From Plantago major (taxonomy: Eukaryota; Streptophyta; Magnoliopsida; Lamiales; Plantaginaceae): a stretch of DNA of 64,000 nucleotides. Position 1 is the first letter of the stretch; each line of letters opens with the position of its first letter. Shown piece after piece: positions 34,595 to 45,800 of this stretch. The stretch is from the NCBI GenBank assembly GCA_026545765.1, contig CM048841.1, forward strand, positions 99,901,352 to 99,965,351. Reading direction: 5' to 3'. A program made the position numbers and the translations under genes. Under the pieces are notes generated by a model. The model was not told the origin of the DNA. It worked only from the letters and a program-made list of their open reading frames with translations, and made no database searches.

Positions 34595-34849
34595 CTCCCT
34601 CCATTTTTTTACAAGCTTTCCCTTTACTATTACGCGGTCAACCATTATTAATTTGACATTGAATTACTCTTAAAATATAATGATTTAACACTCAATAGAA
34701 TTATATTATGAATATTACCAGTTTAAATTTTCATTATATAATTTTGTTAAAAAAATTTATCATAATATTTTAAGAGTAATCCGTGGTCAAAATTGATTAA
34801 AGTTGACCGGTCAAAGTCAAAGTAGAAAGCTTGTAAAAAACGGAGGGAG
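34595..34849. mobile_element. Stowaway MITE with near-perfect ends
   Basis: CTCCCTCCATTTTTTTACAA at the left pairs with TTGTAAAAAACGGAGGGAG at the right, and TA flanks both ends (255 bp). The interior (GCGGTCAACC.., AATTACTCTTAAAAT) resembles the sequence after the solitary left end at 10002, so the two belong to one subfamily. Confidence 0.9.
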
Positions 34850-35353
34850 TATATAAAAAAAATATTGTTCTGGTTGAATTTGAAATTTTGTATCCTCGTT
34901 CTATATATATAAAAACAATAAAAAATACTTTAATAATAGTCTCTTCATCCCGGTTTAAACTTCCCGCAGACCCGGGTACAAGTTTTTAAAAAAAGAGCAA
35001 ATAAAGTAGAAGGGAAACGTTCCATTAATTAGGGGATGAGAAGCTGAAATTGTTATGTCCTAAAATGAAATGCAGAAAGTTGAAATCGGGACAAAGGGAG
35101 TATTATATTAATAACTCAGGCAAATTACTTATCGTTCCCCTTAAATTTGGCCCAATTACAAAATTGGCATCTATTAAATCCGAGTCCAAATCCTGATTTT
35201 TTAGTTGACCAAATATAAATTAAAGGAAAAATAAAATTAATTGGACTCACTTGCAATTTACAATTTTTATTTTATCACAGATTTGACTCAAATAATATAT
35301 AACTTACAAAAACAATCCAAAATATTTTTAAATAACTCCCATAACTTTTACTA

Positions 35354-35690
35354 ATGTTCAAACCCTCCTTTTTCTCCACCACAACTCCACCACCACTAAC
35401 ACCAATCCACCACCAAAACCCCTCATCTTCCTCCTCCCCCTCCCCCAAACTCCTTTATGGGCTGCAATTGCAGCTCCATTCTAGCTCACTGGAGCAGCTC
35501 CATGAGCTGCTACCGAAGCTGCAATTGCAGCTCATCGGAGACAGCTCCCATGGAGCTGAAATTACATCTCCATGGGAGTTGCATTCCAATGGAGCATAGA
35601 AGAAGAAGATAGAGGAGGGGTTTTCCATGAGAGTTGCATTCCAATGGAGCATAGAAGAAGAAGATGGAGGAGGGGGTTTGAGGAGGAGGA
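35354..35690 (+). other. low-complexity open stretch with palindromes and a 55 bp tandem repeat
   Basis: A plus-strand frame starts MFKPSFFSTTTPPPLTP and runs through Ser/Pro, then LQLQLHSSSLEQL-like residues. The latter is produced by two copies of the perfect 14 bp palindrome GCTGCAATTGCAGC (near 35461 and 35518). From 35576 a 55 bp unit (GAGTTGCATTCCAATGGAGC..) is repeated once in tandem (35576-35630, 35631-35676), ending in GGAGGAGG purines right at the retrotransposon LTR. I do not recognise a protein family. The frame may be chance or the start of a gene cut by the insertion. Confidence 0.4.
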
Positions 35691-35694
35691 AGCG

Positions 35695-36111
35695 TGAAGA
35701 GTCGCATTTTCTTCTTATGCGAGTGATGTGGCTTCATCTGATTGGTTCTCTTCACTTTTATGACGTAAGGAGGCATGTGTGTTGGAGTATAAGTAGAAGA
35801 ACGCTTCTACTATAGCAGTTACGTTTTTTCATCTTTGTAACAGAAATAACAAACTTCTTCTTCTCCGTTTTGCTCTGTTCATTCTTCTGTTCAGTTTCTT
35901 CTGTAAATCAGAGATTAAAGCTTGTTGTAAACACTCTCTGTTGATCAATAAAGAATCCTTGATTGCTCCCGTGGATGTAGGCATTTGCCGAACCACGTAA
36001 AACACTGTGTCATTGTCGATTACTTTGATTGTTTGTGTTTGATTGAGTGTTTCTTTGTTCGATTGTTTCGAGTTTGTTTGATTGTTGAGTTATCGATTGT
36101 TGAGCTTAACA
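35695..36111 (+). repeat. left LTR of the copia element
   Basis: It begins TGAAGAGTCGCATTTTC and ends GAGCTTAACA (TG..CA ends). It holds a likely TATA signal (GGAGTATAAGTAGAAG) and polyadenylation-like AATAAAG after GTTGATC. It is nearly identical to 40341-40756. Confidence 0.9.
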
Positions 36112-36112
36112 A

Positions 36113-39100
36113 TTGGCGCCGTCTATGGGAAAGGATGGATCGATAACTGCTACAATGACGACAACAACAAGTTTTACAATTGAAAAGCTCACTGATAAGG
36201 TGGATTTCACTCTTTGGAAACACAAGATGGAATGCCTGTTAGAGCAACAAGGATTGAATCAAGCTCTGCTTGGAGATGCCGGATTTCCAAAGGAATGTGA
36301 TGAAGCTGAGAAGAAGCGCATCATTGGAAAGGCTCGGAGCACTGTGGTTCTCTCCCTTGGTGATATTGCAATGAGAGAAGTTATGAAGTTAAAGACAGCT
36401 AAAGAAGTGTGGGATAAACTGGAAGAATTGTATCATGTCAAGACGTCTGCAAGAAAGATGAGAATGAAACAAAATTCTTTGCTTACAGGATGAAGTCTGA
36501 CAAATCAGTGATTGAACAATTGGATGAGTTCAATCAACTGTGTGTGGAGCTTGAAGCATTAGATATTACTGTGGCAGATGAGGATAAAACAGTTATCCTA
36601 TTGAGCTTTTTACCAAAGAGCTATGAGCACTTTGTGGATGCAATTGTGATGTCAAAACCTGATGATTTGAAAGCTGCAGACGTTGAGAAGGCACTGAGGA
36701 ACAAGCTTGATCAGAAGGTGACCAAGAATCGATCGACACGATTCTTTGAAAGCACAGCTATCAAGAATGCTTGGAACAAGAATCAGGCATCAAGGAACAA
36801 GAAGCTCAAGCCACATAAGGAATCTAGTAACTCCACTGGTGAATATAGACTGTAAGAAGAGAAAGTGCTATCACTGTAAGAAGCCTGGACATCTAAAGAA
36901 AAATGCTATCTTCTAAAGAAAGACAAGAAGAATATAGACTCTCAAGGTCAAGGTGGAGCACCTGTTGCAGATATTGCAGAAGCTTCTCATACTTATGATG
37001 AAGCTGAGGTACTTTCTATCACCAATTCTACATCTGGTTTAAATTGGATTTTAGACTCAGGATGCTCATTCCATATGTGTCATATAAGGGAGTGGTTTGA
37101 GATGTTTAATAGTAATCACAGTGGACATGTGTTACTAGGAGATGATCATGCATGTGCTGTTAAGGGTATTGGCAATATCAGGATTAAAATGCATGATGGA
37201 GTTACTAGAATTCTCACTGGTGTTAGATATATACCGGAGCTAAAGAGAAATCTCATATCACTTGGTACTTTAGACAAAATGGGATATCAGTATGGTGGAA
37301 TCAATGGTGTTATGTCAATATACAAAGGTGAAAATACTGTTATTAAAGCAGATTTGAGGAATGGTCTGTATTATCTTCAAGGTGAAGTGATCAGTGAGGC
37401 ATCAGGTGTAGTATCCACTGTGTCAGTTAAAGACAAAACTCAACTATGGCACAGAAGATTGGCACACATAAGTGAGAAAGGTCTCAAGGAGTTATCTAAA
37501 CAGAACTTACTGTGTGGAGATAAGATATCAAGGATTGATTTCTGTGAAGATTGTGTGTTAGGAAAATCACATAAATCTAGCTATGGTACAGGAAAACACA
37601 CCGCTGAGGCCATACTTAATTATGTGCATCAGACCTATGGGGTCCTGCTACAATGGAAACAATGAATGGTGGCAGATACTACATGTCAAACATAGATGAT
37701 TTCTCAAGGAAAGCCTGGATTATAATATTGAAATCCAAGGATGAGGCATTCACTAAGTTTAGGGAATGGTTAAGTGAAGTTGAGAATCATACTGGGAGAA
37801 ATCTAAAATATCTCAGAACTGACAATGGTTTGGAGTACTTGTCAACTGAGTTCAATGATTACTGCAAGTCCAAAGGCATTATAAGGCACAAGACAGTACC
37901 TGGTACTCCACAACAAAATGGAGTTGCTGAAAGGTATAATAGAACTATGATTGAAAGAATCAGGTGTATGTTGATCAGCTCAGGGTTGAGTAAGAAGTTT
38001 TGGGGAGAAGCAGCTAATACAGCATGTTATCTCATAAACAGAAGTCCTACATCTGTTCTGAAGTTCAAAACACCTGAGGAGATATGGTCTAATCATGCAC
38101 CTAAGTATGATTACTTGAAAGTGTTTGGTTGTCTAGGACTGGTGCATATTAAACATGATAAGCTTGAAACCAGGGCTCTTAAATGTATTTTTCTGGGATA
38201 TCCTAAAGGTGTTAAAGGATACAAATTATGGAGCAAAGATCAGAGAAAATGCATACTCAGCAGAAATGTTATCTTTAATGAAGAAATTATGCCACTAAAA
38301 ACTAAAGTTGCTAGTGAGCCACAGGTGCCTGTTACTAATGAGTCAAATGATGGAATAATATCAATTGAAACTCATAGTAATACTGATGTTGAGGTGGAGC
38401 CTGCAGATTATACAGATGATGAGCAAGTAACTGATGATATAGTCACACCTGATAATGATGCAGTTGTTGAAGAAACAGATCACATAAATGAGCAGAACAA
38501 TGAAAGATCAAGGAGAGTCAGACAAGCACCTGATATGTTGGGATATGGTAGAGTTGCTAAATCCTACATGATCTCATATGCATTGAGCATAGCTGAAGAT
38601 TTATGCTATCCTGAACCAAATACAAGCATACGTAAACATCGGCAAAGAGAAGCATCACTGGCTTAATGCAATTAAAGAGGAACTGGAGTCATTGTACAAG
38701 AACAATACATGGTCTATTGTTACAGTACCAAAGAATGCAAAGCTAGTAGGATGCAAATGGATCTTTAAGAAGAAAGATGAGTCTGCTATTGGTGGGACTG
38801 TGAGATTTAAAGCTAGATTAGTGGCAAAAGGGTTCACTCAGAGAGAAGGCATTGATTATAATGAAATATTCTCTCCAGTGGTTAAGCATAATTCTATCAG
38901 GGTCTTACTGTCTATTGTCACTCAGTATGGGTTATTTCTACAGCAAATGGATGTCAAAACAGCTCCCATGAAGAAGATATATATATGAGAATACCTGATG
39001 GAGTTAAAGTGAACAATGCCATTACTAAGGCATGCTTATTAAAGAAATCTCTTTATGGTCTTAAACAGTCACCAAGACAGTGGTACAAGAGATTTGATGA

Positions 39101-40185
39101 ATTTGTAACTTCAGTGGGTTTTATAAGGAGTTGTTATGACAGTTGCATCTATCAGAAAGGTAATGAAAGATCAGGATTTCTGTACTTACTACTTTATGTG
39201 GATGACATACTGATTGCAGGAAAGTGTAAACTCATGATTGAAGATGTAAAAAAGGATCTCAATAAGGAATTTGAGATGAAAGATCTTGGATATGCAAAGA
39301 GAATCCTAGGCATGGACATAAGCAGGAGTTCTGATCAGAGAGTTAATTACTACACTCATACAATTGAGTTATCTGTCAAAGGTGTTGCATAAATTCAATA
39401 TGAATGAGAGTAAGCCAACTTCAGTACCAATCAGTCAAAGTGTAAAAATTTTAATTACTCAGTGTCCAACCAGTGATGAAGAGATACAGAGAATGGAATC
39501 AATTCCATATGCTAGTGCAGTTTGAAGCATTATGTACACCATGGTTTGTTGTAGGCCTGACTTGGCATTTGTCATGAGTGTCATAAGCAGGTATATGAGT
39601 AATCCAGGGTATGATCACTGGGAAGTTGTGAAGGGTGTATTGAGATTTATCAAGGGTACAACAGGTCATGGCTTATATTTCAAAGCTGCAAACAATGTTG
39701 ATCAACCACTAGTAGGCTATGTGGATGCAGATTTTGCTGCAAATTCAGACACAAGGAAGTCTAATACTGGCTATGTGTTTACTCTTTATGGAACAACTAT
39801 TAGTTGGAAGAGCTCACAACAGTCTGTGGTGGCATTGTCCATAACTGAGGCAGAGTTTATTGCTCTTTCTGAGGCAATCAAAGAAGCAATTTGGCTTAAA
39901 GGATTGTTAAAGGAGCTGGGATATAATCAGGAGTGTGTAACTATCTTCTGTGACAATCAAAGTGCAATCCAGCTAGCAAAGCATCAGGTTTATCATGAAA
40001 GAACCAAGCATATTGATGTTAGGCTTTATTACACCAGGGATGTTATTGCAGAAGGGGTGATAAAAGTTGAGAAGATTCACACTTCTGTGAATATGTCTGA
40101 TAGCTTGACAAAGGCAGTACCTGTAGCCAAGTTCAAGCTATGTTCATCATTGATGGGAATACAGGAAGGGTTGCTCCTACCTTAA
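36113..40185 (+). pseudogene. gag-pol region of the copia element
   Basis: Gag (from about 36125) has a UBN2/DUF4219-like start (FTLWKHKMECLLEQQGL) and a knuckle region near 36860. Protease shows WILDSGCSFHM near 37050. Integrase includes LWHRRLAHISEKGL and the KTVPGTPQQNGVAERYNRTM core (37440-38000). Reverse transcriptase has LLLYVDDILIAG (about 39190), and RNase H carries SITEAEFIALSEA and the KHIDVRLYYTRD block (39800-40060). The order integrase before reverse transcriptase defines Ty1/copia. The coding region is interrupted several times. Confidence 0.92.
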
Positions 40186-40340
40186 GGAGTGAGATGGAGT
40201 CAATCAAGGGGGAATTCAATCTAGGTGGAGATTTGTAGATTAGATTGAATTGTAAGTGTGAAAGATCAGAAGAAAAGAAGAAGAGGATCTGTTCTGATTT
40301 TGTTCTTGTTTGAAGAAGGAAGCATAAAACGTAATAAGCG

Positions 40341-40756
40341 TGAAGAGTCGCATTTTCTACTTATGCGAGTGATGTGGCTTCATCTGATTGGTTCTCTCCG
40401 GCTTGTATGACGTAAGGAGGCGTGTGTGTTGGAGTATAAGTAGAAGAACGCTTCTACTATAGCAGTTACGTTTTTTCATCTTTGTAACAGAAATAACAAA
40501 CTTCTTCTTCGTTTTGCTCTGTTCATTCTTTTGTTCAGTTTCTTCTGTAAATCAGAGATTGAAGCTTGTTGTAAACACTCTCTGTTGATCAATAAAGAAT
40601 CCTTGATTGCTCCCGTGGATGTAGGCATTTGCCGAATCACGTAAAACACTGCGTCATTGTCGATTACTTTGATTGTTTGTGTTTGATTGAGTGTTTCTTT
40701 GTTCGATTGTTTCGAGTTTGTTTGATTGTTGAATTATCGATTGTTTGAGCTTAACA
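40341..40756 (+). repeat. right LTR of the copia element
   Basis: This is the partner of the left LTR, with the same TG..CA ends, TATA signal and AATAAAG. Upstream similarity to the left flank (GTTTGA.GA..GGAAGC) hints that the true LTR start lies some 20-50 bases earlier than the clean match. Confidence 0.9.
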
Positions 40757-41564
40757 AGCAGTATAACTTCGTTCTATATTCTACGGCGTAATTTGTATAG
40801 AAAGTTGAGCACTCTAGAAAGTTCTAAAAAAAGTCAACTACATTGAGGAGGAATTAGTAAAGTTATAGTCAGGATAGACTAAAACCATTTAGCTCCACAG
40901 AACATGTATTGAAAGGCTCTTTTTGGTCAAGAAAAGGAACCTGGTTCAAGAAACTAGGCCAAACCAGCCAGTTTCATCTCGTTCACCACCAAGTTCAATT
41001 TGTCTGTTAGGCCTGTCCGCGGAGTAAAAAATTCTAGTTAGGAAAGACAAAATTATAAGGACCTAGATCACATAAGCGCGAGGTGAAAACGTCCAAAAGT
41101 GCCAAAATGTGAAAAACATGAAAGTGAGCGACTTAAAGCGTGTTATTTATTTACAAAAAATATATTTTATATATCTCCATTAAATACTTAACAAAAGATA
41201 CAATTTACATTAAAAATTATGTGTAACATATAGTAAATTTTATAGGCATATCATGTAAAATGGTACAATTAGTTATACTAATTTGTAAGTTGTAACTAAT
41301 AAAAAATGTAAATTATAGTAGTGTGGATTTGTGTAAAACGTAAACCAAACAATTTAAAAGCAACATAAAACACGCTAAAAACGTCAAACAATGTAAAACT
41401 TACGAGACAACACCTTAGAAGCTTTAAGCTAATCTACTTCTATAATGAAATATTGAATGTTAAATTCTAGGAGCTGAAATGATAGAATTAAAAAGTTAGT
41501 GTAGTAGAAGTGACACAGTGAGTGGAACTGGAGTTCGGGAAAAAAACAACTAAAGCTGCACCAA
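40757..41564. other. spacer between the copia element and the PPR relic
   Basis: A+T-rich and noncoding. The part 41090-41410 repeats words like AAAACGT and GTAAAAC and loosely recalls the ends of the foldback element at 13378-14069, but I could not define borders. Confidence 0.4.
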
Positions 41565-42082
41565 CTAAAATTTTAGGCAAGGCAATTGCCTTGGCTGACC
41601 ATGAATGGCCCCGCCAGTGCCTGCCCTTCTTCTGTATCCAGCACCCAACAAATCATAAACAGACCTTGAAAACCTGTAAAAATCTCTAATCCGTTCCACA
41701 AACAAGTCGAGCCTGTCATAAGCTTCCTGTCTGAAGTAACAAGATATTATCCTTTCGACGTCTTTATTACAACTAGAAGGGACTCCATCTCTTAACATCC
41801 TCCCAGCCGAGCACTCCACATCATCCAGTCGATCACTATCTGCATACATTCGTATAATGGAACACTGCACCAACTTCTGAGCTTTGGTTGGAATTTGACA
41901 AACCTATTAGTAAATTTTCTAGCTCTAGAACTAATCCCAGCTCGCAGTACATAATCACTACCTTTCTCGGCATTTATATCAATCTGTAGTCCACAATCCA
42001 ATATAAGCTTCAGAAACTCATCTACTTTACCAGAACTCTTATATCTGCTACAACAAGAGCATATCATGCAAAATAGCTTCAT
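41565..42082 (-). pseudogene. pentatricopeptide-repeat (PPR) protein fragment, broken
   Basis: The C-terminal part of a PPR-type protein is readable on the minus strand: KLVQCSIIRMYADSDRLDDV, then DGVPSSCNKDVERIISCYF, RQEAYDRLDLFVERI, and YDLLGAGYRR. An N-terminal block in another frame (KVDEFLKLILDCGLQIDIN) precedes it, with a frameshift near 41885. After LLGAGYRR the normal continuation is lost. The pattern resembles the At2g30780-like subgroup. PPR proteins bind organellar RNA; this piece lacks most repeats and any targeting sequence and should be non-functional. It ends about 0.7 kb from the AP-4 beta 3' end. Confidence 0.65.
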
Positions 42083-42371
42083 TAGGCTTTATTCCATCTA
42101 ACGTCAATTGTTGGTGATATTATTTTCCAGCATCCGATAAGCTTTGGATCAACTTTCACTATAGCAAGTACACTTAATTGTGAACCTTCACAAGATAGTT
42201 TTATAGCACGTACACTTAATTTTGAAATTCCCTGGAGATAATTATGAAACTATGTATAGTTGCACGTTGTTGATATGTTTACCATTTTCAATTTACTTAA
42301 ATATTTATTTATCATATATTTAAATATTTAATTATCACTTAGCATTACCATATCAATAAATTCTTCAATTA

Positions 42372-42477
42372 GGTTATATTCCTTTTATCTGAAAACTCAT
42401 TAATTTGACTTCAGTTTCATTCAGTTCAGTTTAGTTGATTTTATACTACAATTCAATTCAGACGAAGAGAACATAAC
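42372..42477. mobile_element. 106 bp foldback MITE (TTCGTCTGAA family), copy 2
   Basis: GGTTATATTCCTTTTATCTG at the left pairs imperfectly with TTCAGACGAAGAGAACATAACC-type sequence at the right. The centre carries the same TTCAGTTCAGTTTAGTT words as the copy at 6832-6930, so both derive from one small family. Confidence 0.6.
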
Positions 42478-42805
42478 CTTTTTGCCTCTTGGAAACGAGA
42501 CAAATGGTGCAATTTGACGGAAGAAAGTGAAAGTGGAAATGGCGGGAGGAAGATGAAAATGCCAATAAGACACATGAACAAGATTGATTATTCAGTAAAA
42601 AATCATAACACGGATATGTGAAAGGTGGAACGTTATTAGATTTAGGGAAATTATCAAATCATTGCTTCTTTGGTGATTTCAGTTCTGAACAAACACAAGA
42701 AGACCTTATGCAAAGACAATTTAATCACTCCTATTGTACACTCAGGTTAATTTTACAGAACATGTCCTGACGTTCTCTACAAATATGGAAATACTGTAAT
42801 AACAG

Positions 42806-45800
42806 CTAAGCCAGCCCGAACTTGGACAAGGCTGATTGGAACAATTCCGAGAACACTTGGGACGTACTCTGCTCATCAGCTTTAATCTTTAACTGCACTT
42901 TACATGTTGACGAATTGATAACACACTCCACGAGATAGGCAGACGGTTCATCTTCTTTCTGTGCAAAGAAAAAGAACTTGAAATTTGGGGCTTGGCCGCC
43001 AGAAGCTATACAGTGTATGCAATGGCTTTGCATGTGTCGAGAAAGAGCCTGTGGAGTTGTCATTGCTGCCACGCCTCGTGGATCAATAGAAATATCCTGA
43101 AAGAAATGGAGATATTTGATTTGTCCTTGTACATTACTGTAGCAAACATAATCTAAGACCATTCACAAGTAAAACTAGAGAATTGTATGGCACAACTTTC
43201 AGCTCCAAGTCTATCAGTATCTTTCTTTTTAAATCTCCAACAGCCGATATTATCTGTTTGATCAAAATCTTATTTTGGCTGACGAACATCGTTTAGAATT
43301 TAGTTAAAACTTCCAAGCATGCTCGAAATCAAGTAAAGTTGGAATAACCATTTCTAACGAATGTCCTTAAGTGTGCAAATATGCCCGCTCAGGTTTCAAC
43401 CATGCAAATCCTGGCAACAGACTCTAAAAAGTGTTCTCAAATAGCAACTGAATAGCAAATTACCATATAACCCAGTCACAGGCAAGCGACAATAACATAT
43501 AAATAGCATAAAGGGAAAAAGTTTGGAAACCTGGGATAAGGATACAGCAAGTTGACGCCATTTTTGCTGAAAAGCATTTGAGTCCATGCCAGCTTTAGCG
43601 TTGAGCTTCAAACCAGAAGGCGAAGGTGTAGAACTGGGTGTAAAGGACATTCCGAGACCAAATAGATCATCAAAAGCTGAGCTAGATGAGGTATTCACGG
43701 TAGATAGTTGGTCTAGAGATACAAGGTCTAGCTGGGCCTCAGAAGCACCAGATGTTGTCGAACCATTATAGGAAGGAGCATCATATGCAGAACCATTGTT
43801 AGCATAACCCTCTTCCTTTTCTGACGTGCCCAATAACAAGTCCTTGTCATTTTCCTCAATTCTCTGAGCGGCAACTACATTATCTGTAGTTTCTGTGCCA
43901 ATCGAGATATTTCCAAGCTCCTCTGAGAAGGCAAATGGTCCTCTGTACTCTTTATCAGTGAACATGTAGGATGGCTGAATAATGTAATCATTTAGGTTTT
44001 AGTACTTAGTTCATAGATAATCGGAACAACCTTCGGATCTACCATCACCTTTGAAGTTTTATATGCTATGTTTTGGGTGCTGTAAAAAATTGTAGTACAT
44101 TATATATCTTAAATGATCTGAATCGTATGATATGCATGTCACAAATCTACTCCCTTTATTTATCATATTTCTATCATAATTTCCGTTAAGCCAAAAGTAC
44201 ACCGTGAGAGAGAGATATAGGACACACCGGAGAAATTGTAAGACATGAATTCAAATTTATCTTCATCTATGTAAGCTCTGTGGTAGAAACTAACAGGTAA
44301 AATTACAAACACTATCCTAGTGTCTGTCTGATGGGCAAAAATGAAGTCCGGCATCTTCATTTAAATAAATGTCACTCAAATAGTTAAAACACATGACAAA
44401 GTGCCTCGAATCCTGAACTACTTCTGTATTTATAAACATGTAAATATTTTGTGTTTAATTTATGTGGTTTCTATGTTTTCTTTGTTCTTCTTTTTATACC
44501 CCTCTTCCGAGATTCTTTTTCCTTTATTTTATCCTAGATTTTGATTTTATCATAGATTACGTATTAGTAAGATCTATGTTGATCAAAAGATAATAGAACA
44601 CAAGGGACATTCGAACAATTATCTTAATTAAAGTGGCATAAATGGTTGGTATTTCCATGAAAACCACCAAATAGATATACCTTTTGGTATACAACAGAGA
44701 GACTGTTGAACTCGTCAAAGATGCGATCTTTGATTTCACTACTCAGAGTCTCTGCAAAGACTGAAACAGCTTGTTTTGGAGGATTCACAATTTTTTCAGC
44801 TACAGAGACATCATACTTCAGAAGCCTGTGGTAGAATAACGCCCGGTCATGAACATCCTGCAATAAGCTGAAATAAGCAAGCCATCTTGCAAAAGCCATA
44901 GGAAAAATCAAGTTTAATTAGACTCACGTAAACCTTAACGGTAATATTAAGCTGATAAGCCATACCTGATGAAAATCAGAAGCGCCAGCAGATAGAGCAG
45001 CTCCAAGGGCACTTTGGGTTTCTGGTGCTCTTCTAAAGAAACATTTCATTACTGCTGTAAGAAGATGTAGACGGACCTGGGCAAGATATAAAAGTAATTA
45101 CATTATGGTTGTTTTGAATTCGGATTTGTTGCATACCAGAAAAGCAATATCTTATCTTCCTTTGCATGACAAAATAGAGCTAGCAGCAGATAAGCAACAT
45201 AAATTTACTAGCATAAATTATTTAGCAAAGTGGTGAGCTCAAAACAAAGCTTAAAAGCAACAACACTAAGATGGCACAGAGTTGGTCTATTTGAACAAGA
45301 CTGACAGAGCAAACTAAGCTTAGAAGCATTTAAGCACATGCATCAATATGAAAATCCCAAACAATACTCAATATAACTTGTTGTCTCAGATAACTAAATA
45401 AAGATTACAGAACTCTAATTCATGAATTACTTGCTTTTACTAAATTAAAATATCAGACAAAGAATACACTATGAAAATGTTTCCACAGGGACTACAGTTT
45501 CTAGGTACATGCATTGATTTAAAAATCTCAAACGATGAATGAATGGGTCTTCTTTCCTTGTGTAAACAATTGAAGAATCCAATTGAGGGTTAGCTTCACT
45601 GGCTTCAATCAGCGCAGTTAAGATTTTTTTGAAATTTATTATTTGAAGGCAATTGCTGCTCTAATTGCTCAAGGACTCATTTATGGCACGGATATATTTC
45701 TCAGCGATTCTCCATCAACCAACAAAAGCAGTAATTACAGAAAACAAACTTTAATATCTGGGTTACTAATGAAGGACGAGAAGATACTAGAACCATTTTA

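Larger units (their letters stand above)
35695..40756 (+). mobile_element. Ty1/copia LTR retrotransposon, broken fossil copy
   Basis: Two direct LTRs (35695-36111 and 40341-40756) enclose a gag-pol region in copia order: UBN2-type gag, zinc knuckle, protease, integrase, reverse transcriptase, RNase H. A primer-binding-like sequence starts right after the left LTR (ATTGGCGCCGTCTATGGG) and a purine-rich tract (AGAAAAGAAGAAGAGG) lies before the right LTR. The reading frame is interrupted about half a dozen times, so the copy is dead. A clean 5 bp target duplication is not seen, and the LTR start may extend some bases upstream. By eye the LTRs differ at about a dozen positions (about 97% identical), which suggests roughly 1-2 million years at common plant substitution rates. 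Confidence 0.93.
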
